Below are positions 54,016-64,000 of a DNA stretch of 64,000 bases, piece after piece. Positions within the stretch are counted from its first letter, which is position 1; each line of letters opens with the position of its first letter. A model generated the notes under the pieces. That model was not told the DNA's origin. It did no database searches and saw nothing but the letters and a program-made list of their open reading frames with translations. The stretch lies in the NCBI GenBank assembly GCA_963575745.1, contig CAUYUJ010015703.1, positions 253,269 through 317,268 on the forward strand, given 5' to 3'. The DNA is from Prorocentrum cordatum (taxonomy: Eukaryota > Sar > Dinophyceae > Prorocentrales > Prorocentraceae). Both the position numbers and the translations under genes were made by a program.

Positions 54016-54434
54016 TATGAGGAGATGTCGAAAGATGTACCCCAGCGCGCGCCCCGCCCGCCACCAGCGCGCCCCGCCCGACATACGGCCCCCAAGGTGA
54101 AGACCGCCAACCCCAAGGCCGAGTGCAGGAAGGGGAGCGCCTTCTGCGGGGCGGGCCCCCGCACGCACCAGCGAGAGGGTGGTGCGCGCCTCGGACACGC
54201 CGCCCGAGCATGCCGCCCTGCTCGCCCAGCTCGGCAGTCAGCGAGGGTTGTTCTGCTCCTATCGTATTTAAGGACCACACACCTGAAATAATTTCGAGCA
54301 CCCAAAAAATATCGAAACAGTGTCGAGTGAGTATCGTCTCCAAGGGCCCGACACGTGAAAACCCTCAAGTTCCAGTACTTTCTTGGTGCTGGAAACTCTC
54401 TCTGGCGGTCAAGGCTGAAGTAGACTGGAACATC

Positions 54435-54610
54435 GCGATGGGGGGAACCGAGAAGGAGAAGGCCTTCGCAGACGGCGGCGGGGCTTCTCAAGACCCCCCC
54501 CCCCCCCGCGGCCCCCTGAGAAGTGCCCTGTGCCTTCGGGGGCTCCGGATATCTCGGAGGGCCCCGGACCCGGGGCCTCGGGGCCTCCTGAGGAGGCCCG
54601 CCCCCTCCTC
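54435..54610. mobile_element. Family F element, degenerate copy
   Basis: GGGAACCGAGAAGGAGAAGG, CCTTCGCAGACGGCGG, GGGCTTCTCAAGACC, CCTGAGAAGTGCCC. The right half is eroded. Confidence 0.45.
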
Positions 54611-54613
54611 TCG

Positions 54614-54865
54614 GGTTGACCCAAAAGGGGGTCCATCCACCGACAAGCAGGTCGTGCAATAGATTTGGTGCAGTAGATTTGGTGCAATAGATTTGTGGGG
54701 TTGCCCAATACAGTCTGGGACGCAGATGTATTGCTGGACTTTCGCGTGCCATACATGACCTGCAGTACGCCGCAACACAATTCTCCGGCGCAGTACCCTT
54801 GCAATACAGCCGCCCCAGATCTATTGCACAACCCCCCTTGCAGCTAGGCCCCCTTTTGGGTCACC
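54614..54865. mobile_element. Terminal-inverted-repeat element, 252 bp
   Basis: Ends GGTTGACCCAAAAGGGGGTC and GGCCCCCTTTTGGGTCACC, with a second inner inverted pair (GTCGTGCAATAGATTTGG and CAGATCTATTGCACAAC). The inner left part is a short tandem of GTGCAATAGATTTG. Confidence 0.75.
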
Positions 54866-54894
54866 CAGATCCCCGCTCCCCCCCCCCTCTGGAT

Positions 54895-54965
54895 GCTCCT
54901 TACAATACTCCCCGCCGAGAGAAAAATGCACACGTCCGAGCGATACCAAGCAGGAGGCAAGGACG
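54895..54965. mobile_element. Family G right-end fragment
   Basis: ATGCTCCTTACAATACTCCC, GCCGAGAGAAAAATGCACAC, GTCCGAGCGATACCAAGCAG parallels 62505-62575. The left end is absent. Confidence 0.55.
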
Positions 54966-55109
54966 AGCGAGGCGGGAGGACGAGGGGAGGAGGGCCGCGG
55001 GGCGGGCGCTGCACCCCCCCCGGGGGACGTGCAGGAGGCACCTCGGGAGGCGCCGGAGGCAGACTCACGCAGAGTCGGAGCAGGGACAGAAGAGCATCCT
55101 GCAAGAACT

Positions 55110-55401
55110 GGGATGACCGTGGGGGGATCTAAGTGGATAAGGGGGGGTTACGCGTGGATGCTGAGGTGGGTTTTATCTGGCCCCACCTGGCTTCCAAGTG
55201 GGTCACAAGTGCCCTAAGTGGCTTAGGGGGGTTGACGATCCGGGCTAAGTGGGCTCCGCCCACTTAGCGGAGTGATCTAGCCCCCCTAAGCCATTCGGGG
55301 CGCTTGTAACCCACTTATAAGCCAGGTTGGGCCAGATATAACCCACCTTAGCATCCACGCGTAACCCCCCCTATCCACTTAGAACCCCCCACGGTCATCC
55401 C
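55110..55401. mobile_element. Large foldback element, 292 bp
   Basis: Arms of about 140 bp: GGGATGACCGTGGGGGGATC, AAGTGGATAAGGGGGGGTTA, CGCGTGGATGCTGAGGTGGG on the left, mirrored by CCCACCTTAGCATCCACGCG, TAACCCCCCCTATCCACTTA, GAACCCCCCACGGTCATCCC on the right. The centre is GGGCTCCGCCC. The motif CCACTTAG/CTAAGTGG is repeated within each arm. Confidence 0.85.
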
Positions 55402-55949
55402 AGAGCACGAGGCCCTCCGCTGGCCAAGCCGGAGGACCTTCGAGGGCACCCTCCCCCCTCGGATGCCAGCGAGCTCCTATACGCCGCGGGCCGCGGCGGA
55501 GGCAGCCCGCACGCGCGTCGAAGAGCCACGCGGGCAGAGCGGAGGGCGAAAAGTGTCCCGCAGGCAAGAGGCTGGGGCAAAGAAGAGGGCCGGCCGCGGA
55601 GGACGGGGGAGCGGAAGAGGATATCCCAGCGCGACCCTACCTAGGAGTTGGAGCCTCTATAGGAAAGCAGCGTTAGCAGGAGCGGTGAACGCCGTCCTCC
55701 TCCCATGCTTCTGCTTTGCCTGCGCTCTTGCCTTCGCTTTTGCCTTTGCTTCTGCTTTTTTGCTTGGCACCCAGGGAGCGCAACTGGGGGAACCGCGCGA
55801 TTGTTTTTACCTTTGCTGTTGCTTTTGCTTGGCTCCCAGGGGACCGGGGGAACCGCCCGGGGCGGGTTACACTGCCCGGCCCCTTTAAGCCAACAGAGTA
55901 AGAACCCTTCTATAGGCAGAGCCTAGGTAGGGAAAAAACAAGAAAAGGG
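55402..55949. other. No supported gene
   Basis: Contains GCTTTTGCCTTTGCTTCTGC-like pyrimidine-rich repeats (55700-55770, 55805-55840) interrupted by two related words GGCACCCAGGGAGCGCAACT and GGCTCCCAGGGGACCGG followed by GGGAACCGC; a small local duplication. Confidence 0.5.
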
Positions 55950-56125
55950 GCCATAAACAGAAATTGTTGGCGCTCCGCGCGGATTTCTTGGATATGCGCC
56001 GGGCCCCCCTCCCTAACGCGTCTCCGGCGCCAGTGGCGGCGCCGGAGACGCCGCCAGGGGGGCCCAGCGCGGATCCAAGAACTCCGCGCGGAGCGCCAAC
56101 AGGTTGTGTGTATGGCGTCAGTCTT
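55950..56125. mobile_element. Family E element, copy 5
   Basis: GCCATAAACAGAAATTGTTG, GCGCTCCGCGCGGATTTCTT, GGATATGCGC; right half GCGCGGATCCAAGAACTCCG, CGCGGAGCGCCAAC, GTATGGCGTC. The centre GGCGCCAGTGGCGGCGCC is palindromic. Confidence 0.7.
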
Positions 56126-56333
56126 CTTCGGGGGGGGGGGGAAGGCGCATTCACGCGGGAAGTCCGACAAGCACAGAGAACCTCGGGGGGCACCCTCCCC
56201 GAGCCGACCTCGACCTCGTGCCTCGGGTCGGCCGCACTCGACGCTGTCAGTGCGGCGGGGGGGGAGCCGGCGGCTCAGCACGAGCAGGTGCCCATGCTTC
56301 CCTCCAACCCTGAGAGGAGCCGCCTCAGGTTCG

Positions 56334-56454
56334 GTCGGGCGTGTCCTCCTGCAGGTGGATTTTGGACAAAATATCAAAAAATAATCACAATATCGTCCCC
56401 AGATGATTTTTGGAATATTCTTGAAGATTCCTCCTGTAGAGGGACAGGCCCGAC
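56334..56454 (+). mobile_element. Family D element, copy 5, compact and intact
   Basis: 121 bp: GTCGGGCGTGTCCTCCTGCA on the left and GTAGAGGGACAGGCCCGAC on the right, interior AAAATATCAAAAAATAATCA. The most compact copy with both ends intact. Confidence 0.8.
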
Positions 56455-56647
56455 GCAAGCCTCAGGGGCAGAAGAGCCGCCTGCTCCGCGCGTGCGACGC
56501 CTGAAGCCCAGCCTCTCGCTGGAGCTCGCGGGGGCTGCGGAAGGACGAGCGAGGCGGGATTGAAACTCGCCACACGTTCACGATCCAGGGGAGCTTCGTT
56601 GCTCCACGTGGGAATGCCTCGTGCATTACAGCTGCGCAGAGATTGCC

Positions 56648-56703
56648 CTCCCCCTCCTCCTCCTCCTCCTCCTCCTCCTCCTCCTCCTCCTCCTCCTCCT
56701 CCT
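56648..56703. repeat. CTC microsatellite
   Basis: About 18 CTC units. No supported gene in 56455-57950, although 57140-57500 has moderate composition and one plus-strand frame. Confidence 0.9.
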
Positions 56704-57949
56704 TCAGGCCGACGTCGCTCTCCTGCCCTTCCTGCTCTCCCTGCGGTTGCCGATCCTCGCCCTACCCCCCCCCTCCTCCTCGTCGCCCCCCGTCCCTGCA
56801 TCGCCCTGCTCCTCCCTCCTCCCCCTCCCGACGGCCAGGGTGCGGCCTGGCGTAGCCGCCGTCGCCGCCGTGGAGGAAGACTGGCACCTCCTGGGAGGCC
56901 GGCGGGCGGCGCGGGGAGGCAGCCCGCCGCCGCCGCCGCCGTGGCCGTTGCCGTTCACGGTGCCGTCGCGGCCAGGGCCACCGAGCATCGAGGGGTACGG
57001 GGAGCCTGGTCAGCACGCGCCTCAGACGAGGACGGGGGGCCGACTTTGAGGAGAGAGGATGAGCACCGCCGATGGCAAGAGAAAGGGGAACGGCCAGGAG
57101 GAGGGAGGAGGAGAGGGAGGAGGGGGAGGGGGAAGACCACTGGGTCAGAAACCTAGAGGTGCACTGTCCCTCGAGGGCCGCAGAGAACTCGACGGCCAGG
57201 ATGAGAAGGTCAAATATTGGGGGCTCTTCCTATGCGGTCGCATGTTCCAGCGCGTGTTCGTAGGCCTGCCGGAACGGGCCATGTGGAAACGATGGACGCC
57301 CACTCCGAAGGCGAATTCCAAATTCCCATTCGGCGCTCGAGCGAACTCCAACATGCAAACAGGGGCCTTTAGAAAAGAGGTGCAGGAAGAGGACCAGGGG
57401 GAACTCACAAGCGGCTGTATCCATATCCGCCCCCTCGCGGTCTGGATTCTGGGCCGCGATTCCGTGGATACGCGGTCGCACAGATACAATCCGCACGGGG
57501 CCTCTGCGAAGCAAGCGCTCCGCATCCGCGGCCTCACGGCCCGGGAGACTGGCCCGCGAGGCCGCGGACACGGACACGTTCTTGGGCCCACGAGGAGCGG
57601 CCAGCCCGTGGCTCGGCTGAGGCCTCACTGGCGCACGCGGCACCACTGGAGGGACCAGAACCTGCACTCACACAAACGGTTGGAGCTCCGCGCGGATATC
57701 CTGGACCGACTCTCATGGCGTCAGCCGTGGCCGCGGCACCGTGCGCAGCAACTGCGCCCGTCGACGGCTGGAGCCGCAACACCACCGCCCGAGCGCGCGG
57801 GGAAGCTGCCGCGACCCCCCTGAGAAGATGCCGACAGCTTCCAGGGACGCTGCCGTGAACCCTCATGGGATAATCCCACCAGCCCTCTGGGCACGAGCGT
57901 TTTAGAGAGTTCCCTCTTCCACCCTCCCACCTTCTTCCCCTTTGGGGAG

Positions 57950-58065
57950 GGCTTTACCACTGCTCTTTAATTCGCTGGCCCAACGGGCCAAAGGCGTACT
58001 AAAATCTCGGGTAACTGGCGGCAATCAGGATGTATATTCGCGTACGCGGGGCGGCCCTTGGGGGG
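57950..58065. repeat. Dispersed repeat, copy 2 (partner at 43980-44158)
   Basis: See partner. 58066-58410 holds lower-GC sequence in which GATCATGCGCGGACGCACTT, GATCATGCGCGGACACGAGT and GATCATGCGCGGGAGTTTCG recur at about 58142, 58272 and 58374, a loose 100-130 bp triplication. Confidence 0.55.
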
Positions 58066-58689
58066 ACAAACCCGGGACCATGAGCCCTCCCCCGCCACCC
58101 CCTGCAAGAACAATGAAACATGCACTTTACACCAAAATCTGGATCATGCGCGGACGCACTTGGTTTTTCACAAGGACGGCGGGAGGGGGGCGGCATACTG
58201 CCTGCTGCGTGCAACCCCCCCACCACCTTTTGGCGAACAACAGTGCTAATAACACTGTGTACCAAAAATCGGGATCATGCGCGGACACGAGTGCAGGCAT
58301 ATGGTCTGCTGCGCGCAAGCCTAACATGCTTGCCAAACCACAATACGACATATACGTTTACGTTTCGGCAACGATCATGCGCGGGAGTTTCGCGATTACT
58401 TAGCCTGGTTTTCTGAAAGGGATGATGGGGGTGCCGTGGCACGCGCGGCGCACCTCGCGGGCGTCGGGTATTCAGCTGACGTCTGCATCGGCTCCCGACA
58501 GTGGTCGATGGCGGCCCCTGCCCATGCTGGGACTCGAGTGCTACGTATGTGGCGGGAGGGCGGGTGGGAGTGAACCAAAAGAGTGCCTCAGAGAAAAGGC
58601 ACCAATCACTGTGCTTGCAACGGTGCTCGGTCCATTTTAGCCTCCGGGGAATGCGGCCACTTGACGACCCCCCTTCTTCGATCGTTCTC

Positions 58690-58960
58690 TTCCAAAATGC
58701 CCCCGAGATGGCCCCCAAGGCTCCCAAGAGGGCCACAAAGGCGCCCTGGAGGCCCCAAGGACCCCCCAAGAGGTCTCCAAGAGGTCCCCAAGAACCCCTC
58801 CAAGAGGCCCCAAGAGCCCCCCACCCCCAAGACGCTCCAAGAGGACCCTGGGCCGCCGAGAGGCACCAAGACGCCCCAAGACAGCTCAAGGAAGCTCCCA
58901 AAAGACATCAGAAGAGACTTCGAGAGGCATCCAAGAGGCCCCTTGCCTTTCTGCTCGCCC
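58690..58960. repeat. Degenerate CCAAGA-type repeat
   Basis: GATGGCCCCCAAGGCTCCCA, AGAGGTCTCCAAGAGGTCCC, CAAGACGCCCCAAGACAGCT. Same style as 44.16-44.96 kb. Confidence 0.65.
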
Positions 58961-59454
58961 TCATACTCCTCCTCCCCCAGCTCCTTTTCTTGATCCGCCT
59001 GTTCCCCCCTCCCTCCGCCCTCCCCCCTTCTCCCCCCGTCTCCGTCCTCTTCCTCCGCCTCCTCCGATTCCTCCTCCATCCTCCCCCTCTCGGGATAAGA
59101 CTGCGCCCCAACCCCTTATTCCACAGCATGCTCCTTCACATCCTTGAGCAGGGCAATTCGCCTGGGCATCGTCTCTGGATGGGCTGGCAAAGTTACGCGA
59201 AACGTCTTGAAGTTCTGGATGCTTGTATAGCCCTGAAGGGATACCCATTTGAAGAAAGAATCTCTCTGCGACGTCGAGCGTTCCTCCGCGAGCCGCCAGT
59301 CCAGGGCGAAGCAAGGCGCGGGCGTCCTGGTAGCCGGCGTGACTGCGGCCGGCTAAACCGAAGCCCGGCCCAGCGCCTGAGGGGGCGTCGCACGGGGCCC
59401 CACCGCGGCCGCCGCGGCCGCCGATGCCGCCGCCGTCGTCGTCGTCGTCGTCCT

Positions 59455-59545
59455 TCGTCTCCTCCTCCTCCTCCTCCTCCTCCTCCTCCTCCTTCTTTTC
59501 CTCCTCCTCCGCCTTCTCCTCGTCCTCCTCCTCGACATAGCCTTG
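59455..59545. repeat. GTC/CTC microsatellite
   Basis: (GTC)n then (CTC)n on the plus strand. No supported gene in 58961-60700; a CAT-type tract lies at 60360-60435. Confidence 0.8.
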
Positions 59546-60699
59546 GCACAACATAGGTCTGTCACGCCGCACGCGGAGGGGGCCAAACGCCCACCCCGCA
59601 CGACTCCCTAGAGCATGGGAGCCGCAACACCGCCGACGGGGCCCGAGAGAGAACGAAGAGAGACAGAGAGAGAAAAAGGAAAAGGATAGAGGCGCCGGCC
59701 TCACATGTGCTTCACGACGTGCAGCACCGACTCACCGAAGGTGAGCGGCCCCCATGCCTATCTGGCTCTTACAACACCAGGTGACACTGGCCACCCCCAT
59801 CGGGCCACCGCGCGGGGCACGCGGTGCGGGAAGGTCATGTGTGTCCAGGCCCACCCCCGCAGAGCCCCTTGCCCAAGGGTGGTCAGGTGGGACCACGTCT
59901 TGAGCCGTGCCCGTGGGCCGACCCTCCCAGCCACACCCTCGCCCCGCGACTACAGTGGCTGGAGAATGCCCCCGCAGGAGCAGGTACCCGCAGGACGACG
60001 CGGACCGAGATCCACGCCGTCCCAGGGGGGGAACCCTCGCGGCCCCAGAACGCCAGGTCCCCGAGGGACCTGAGACTGCACACCCGAACCACAGCGGGAC
60101 CACCGCTAGAGTTCGGGGGGGCCGCCCCAGGCCCGTCAAGGCACCGACGTTCCTGGCCCGCTGCGCCGCCCCTGCGCAAGCGACGTCTTGGCGGATTCCA
60201 GTTCACCCCAGGAGCCTCAACGGGCCGCCCACACGCCGAAGTGCCCTACTGGGGGCCTCCTCCTCCTCCTCCTCCTTCTCCTCCTCCTCCTCCTTTCAGA
60301 GAGCATTGGAATATTGTTGGCTCTTCCTCCCCTATCAACCTCCACCGGCTCCTCCTCATCGTCACAACCACCATGAGGAGCATCATTGTCATCACATCCA
60401 TCATCATCCTCGTCGTCCTCACCATCACCACGTTGCCATAATCGTAGTCGCTGACGCTGTCGTCGTCCCCCTCCTCACCACCACTGCCAGCAGCACCCCA
60501 AGCATCCCTCCTCCTCCTCCCCCTCCCCCACCTGGCCCTCCGTGCCATGAGCCGACCTTCCCCATCCCGCACGGGGGCGCGCGCGCGCGCCTCCGAGCGT
60601 CGAGCGCATCCCTGGCTCCAGCTCACCATGCCCGCCTGCCAGAATGGCGGGGGCTCCCGCTCCAGACGGCGACGTGGGGAGACGGGGGCCTGCTCTGAG

Positions 60700-61037
60700 G
60701 TCGGGCATGTCCTCCCAAGGGCGGATCTTGGACGAAACATGAAAAATAGTCAAACCATATCCAAAAACGAATAAAACATACAAACTAGAAAAATCGTCCC
60801 CAGACTTCGAGTAGGGTATCGACTACAGAACTGATTTACCCCAATGTTGATTTTCGTCGAATCCATGAGTAAAACGTAGAACGTTCGTTCGACAACGTTC
60901 TACGCACGTTTCTTGTTTCCTGGTTCCGGCGAGAAAATCGAGTTGGGGGTACATCAATTATGTGGTCGATATCCCCTGCTCGAAGACCATTGTTCGACTA
61001 TCTTTGAGCCTTCCTCCCGTAGAGGGACGTGCCCGAC
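60700..61037 (+). mobile_element. Family D element, copy 6, enlarged to 338 bp
   Basis: Left GTCGGGCATGTCCTCCCAAG and GGCGGATCTTGGACGAAACA, right CTTCCTCCCGTAGAGGGACG and TGCCCGAC. About 200 extra bp in the interior include a palindrome around GAACGTTCG..CGAACGTTC-like bases at 60880-60905. Confidence 0.75.
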
Positions 61038-61183
61038 TTCTGAGGCCTGCTCTGCTCCTCCCTGCTCCCCGAGCGGCATCGGACGCTGCCGCACCCGTCG
61101 TCCCTCCCGGCGCACGGTCGGCCGCCCGGAGCGGTCACGCCCAGCGAAGCACTCCATCAAGCACGTCGGCTGCTCGGGGATCT

Positions 61184-61385
61184 TTTGAGCAGGGACCGAC
61201 CGTCCCGGCACTCCTATAGACCTAGCACGAAAGTTCCTTGGAACTCAAAAATGTTCTAAGCACCCAGACAATGTTCTTAGAACATGCACCCAGTGTGCTA
61301 AAACAAGGCAGTCCCAGCCAGAAATGTTCTAAGAACCTGTTGTGGAAACCATCGGTAGGCTTATCGGCACGCCGATCTGCTGCCC
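61184..61385 (+). mobile_element. Family H element, copy 2
   Basis: GAGCAGGGACCGACCGTCCC, CCTATAGACCTAGCACGA, TTCTTAGAACATGCACCCAG, AACAAGGCAGTCCCAGCCAG, ATGTTCTAAGAACCTG, GTAGGCTTATCGGC. Same orientation as copy 1. Confidence 0.65.
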
Positions 61386-61683
61386 CCTGTCAATCCAGAA
61401 CCGGGCCAGTCAGGCCTTGCATAATCCTGCAAGATCCTGCACCCAAACCCGGTTCAACGTGAAGGGTCCTGCAAGATATCCTGCGGGATCCTGCGCCACA
61501 AAGCCCGGGTCCATGCGGCCCTGGCCCTGCAAGCGCCTGCAAGATCGGGCGCTCTGGCTGACCCCCGTCTGCACCGACCCCCCTTCAAGAACAGTCCGGC
61601 CTCGAAGGACGAAACGGGGCCTCCTCCCCCCTCCCCTCGGCGCCCGCTCGGGCCGGGCGCCTCTCTCGCGCACGCGCTCGCGC

Positions 61684-61940
61684 GGATCATGGATCCGTGG
61701 ATCTGGCGCGCGGGCGCCAGATCCACGGATCGGGGAGAGCACCCCCCGAGACATTAGGAGGGCGAGGGCGACGAGGGCGGGGGCGGGGAGGGCGGATGGC
61801 GGAGGGCGGAGGGCGAGGAGGGCGGGGACGACGAGGGCGAGGGGGCGAGGGCGAGGGGGATGGGGGCGACGGCGGGGAGAGGAGGAGGGCGAAGAAGAAG
61901 TGCGCAGAGGAGGGCGAGGGCGAGGGCGAGGGGTGAGGAG
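61684..61940. repeat. Palindrome and GGGCGA minisatellite
   Basis: 61686-61732 is a palindrome (GGATCCGTGGATCTGGCGC then GGCGCCAGATCCACGGATC). 61757-61935 is a degenerate (GAGGGC)n/(GGGCGA)n repeat. Upstream, 61420-61560 repeats CCTGCAAGATCCTGC-like words about five times. Confidence 0.7.
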
Positions 61941-62051
61941 GAGAGCCCCCCCCGAGACCTGAAGCCAGCGCCGCCCGATCCGAAGCCGGAGCGCGCCGCC
62001 GATCCCGTGCGGAGGCGGGGCCCGTCGCCAAGCCTCGCGCCTTGGACTCAG

Positions 62052-62331
62052 GTCGGGCATGTCCTCAAAAACGGTCAGGCATACAGTCGGGGCGTTGACC
62101 CAAGGAACCCTGAATAAGGAACGCGGCCCCTTCTATCCATAAGTTCAAATTCGGCTTCCTATCGAACACCGAAGGACAACCTTAGGAAAGCTATGAAACA
62201 ATCAAGGAACACCGAGCACCTCCCCAACGAAAACGGTTCCTTGTTCAGCGCCCTGACTGTGCTGGAAAAATCGTCTCCCGACTATTGTTGCCAGTGCTTG
62301 ACCAGTCCCCCTGTAGAAGGACATGCCCGAC
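62052..62331 (+). mobile_element. Family D element, copy 7, 280 bp
   Basis: Left GTCGGGCATGTCCTC, right CCCCCTGTAGAAGGACATGC then CCGAC; interior right part AAATCGTCTCCCGACTATTG as in copy 1. The left interior differs from other copies. Confidence 0.7.
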
Positions 62332-62433
62332 GTACGACGAGCTCGGCGCGCCGAGGCGCACTGCAGGGCGGCACGACCTGCACACCTCCGCGGCCCCCCC
62401 TGGCCAGGCCCACCCGGCGGCACTCCCGCCCTC

Positions 62434-62573
62434 GCCATCGCTCGGACGTCCATTCCGTGTGTGTTTTTTTCGGTCTCGTGCGTGGGTTTTTTTCGCCAAG
62501 TGATCAAGGATGCTCCTCGATGGTCCTCGCCGAAGCAAAAATGCACACGTCCGAGCGACGCCAAGCACCAGGC
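62434..62573. mobile_element. Family G element, short copy of 140 bp
   Basis: Left CGCCATCGCTCGGACGTCCA and TTCCGTGTG; right AAAAATGCACACGTCCGAGC then GACGCC. Interior GTTTTTTTCGG and GGGTTTTTTTCGCC. Confidence 0.75.
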
Positions 62574-63902
62574 AACAACCCATCGTGCCTCCGCACCTTC
62601 CGCACCTTCCGCACCCGGGTCCGCCGCAGGGCCAGCTGGTGCACCGGCAGACCACACCGAGAAGGCCATGAGAGCTAGGTGCTCGGTCGGCCGGCGCCTT
62701 GAGGATGGAGCACGTGGCCGAGAAGAGACTCTGCCGTAGTGGCCGTTGGTGAAGCGAAGGGCGCTTATACTCGGAGCTGCCTCGGGGCATTGAGCCAGTG
62801 ATACGGGACAAGGTTTGCAGGGCGTTGCGACTGCTGCCAGTGCCTTGACTTGACGGGCTTGACCGCCGTCTTTGCTGTGCGCAACTCTCTTCCTCGCTCG
62901 ACTGGACACTCGTCAGAGGAAAGTGGGTCTCTGTAGCATCACAGGAACGAACCTGAGCGGCATACACGAATCTGTTCATCGGGGAGCTTTACCCGTACAT
63001 TCTCAATATTCAACCCATCTGCCACCAAGCAACTCATGCACTCTTAAGCCCGACATGTGATGTTCCATTGGAGTCGGATCCAGGGTCTGCCGCAACCCCG
63101 CCAGCTCGATCACATTCTCCCGGCAAGCATATTTGGGTTTGAGCGTTTCAGCTGCAGCATACGTTCCGCACTTGCACGGCAGAGGTGAGCGAGCCAGCAA
63201 CAACGTCCCCAAGGCGATCATCGGCGTTGCTAGAAGGTCACAACATTTTCTCGCGATTGAGGGAGACTGCGTGGATGCACATTTCCCAAAGACAGACTTT
63301 GATGCTAGCCCTTTCGGGACTCACGGCGGACATCGCTCTGTATCTCTCCTGTGCCTACAAGAGTTGGCTCATCTCTGATTGGCCAGCGTACCAAACTGCG
63401 CACGTGTCATCTGATCAGGCAAATCTATGCTGCGTCTGCTGCTGCTAGCTGCTAGCTGCAACGCAGGAGCATTTGCCATGCAGGGTTGGGGCAATCCCTA
63501 TCCCTGGCGGCTTCCCGACGACGAATCGCACCTGGAGCGCAGGCCGATGGCCGCACGCCGCGCTGAGTGAGCAGCCCGGCCCGGAATGGCCATTGTGGAC
63601 CTCCCTCCCCTTCGGATGATTGCACTCGTCTCCCCCAGGGGTCCACGAGTCGAGGACCCGAGTGCGGGCCTGTCCCAAGGTCCTTGGCACTGCCCAGTGT
63701 TGCAGTTGGCGCGCTGACAACAGCTGGAAGACAATGGACCCCAAGAGGCGGGTCAGAAACTGGTCTGCCTGTAGCCTGAGCCCCCTCGAGACAATTACGA
63801 TACCAAGTTGACAAAATCCCCGTCGCGACTGCTTACCTCCCCTGCCATCCAATTTGATGACCCAGCACCGCAATTTCCAGCCGCTCCTGGGGGTGCTGCC
63901 CC
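62574..63902. other. No supported gene
   Basis: Balanced composition with no repeat family recognised and no convincing exon on either strand. Frames of 80-240 codons are present but lack motifs. Confidence 0.45.
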
Positions 63903-64000
63903 CCCTCCTCCTCCTCCTCCTCCTCCTCCTCCTCCTCCTCCTCCTCCAACCTCCTCCTCCTCCTCCTCCAACCTCCTCCTCCAACCTCCTCCTCCTCCAA
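63903..64000. repeat. CTC / CCAACCTCCTCCT microsatellite at window end
   Basis: CTC repeat turning into tandem copies of CCTCCTCCTCCAA; continues beyond the window. Confidence 0.9.

Noticed and set aside
58908-59556. Frames on both strands near 59.2 kb (plus: LDACIALKGYPFEERISL; minus: ERFFLQMGIPSGLYKHPELQ)
   Set aside because: Both read like protein and cannot both be right; there is no motif or splice evidence to choose.

Overview
This window is nuclear DNA from a dinoflagellate. The most direct evidence is at 26637-26657, where 21 of the 22 nt of the dinoflagellate spliced leader occur on the minus strand. GC-rich coding, GA-AG introns, very sparse genes and abundant repeats agree with this. 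Genus cannot be fixed from the sequence; a Prorocentrum-like genome is my guess only.

Every coding region I can support reads on the minus strand: a 92-aa membrane protein (65-343), a 50-aa signal-peptide ORF (1030-1182), a four-exon gene with WW-like and PH-like segments (6480 down to an assembly gap at 3330-3429), a 7.4-kb LINE-type retrotransposon (19235-26657), a fragment of a retroelement-like coding region (about 29780-30190), a cysteine-rich secreted/membrane protein gene in three exons (37117 down to 33917) and an arginine/serine-rich exon (43176-43502). The order of genes suggests one unidirectional transcription block.

The rest is mostly repeats. There are many GGA/TCC, CAT and other microsatellites, three or more satellite-like arrays (an 80-bp unit at 9-10 kb, an 88-bp unit at 40 kb and 45-47.6 kb, a 146-bp unit at 49 kb), degenerate CCAAGA-type repeats, and a large set of short elements with terminal inverted repeats. 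I name the latter families A to H for this window. Three of them (A, B, C) occupy the three introns of the WW/PH-like gene almost exactly, so they behave as introners (introns made by insertion of short mobile elements). All copies of A-D in the window lie in the same orientation. Several perfect or near-perfect foldback elements (35.7, 40.8, 41.6, 50.8, 54.6-54.9, 55.1 kb) are also present.

The retrotransposon is the most notable object. Its 5' end is a spliced-leader sequence, its 3' end is a short A tail, and both ends abut TCC-type microsatellite in the same phase of strand. This indicates that a trans-spliced, full-length retroelement mRNA was reverse-transcribed and inserted into a TCC tract. 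The copy now carries two or three frameshifts and one stop, so it is probably dead.

No tRNA, rRNA, CRISPR array, bacterial-type promoter or operon structure was seen. Many long open frames in the GC-rich and trinucleotide-repeat DNA are by-products of composition and were not called as genes.
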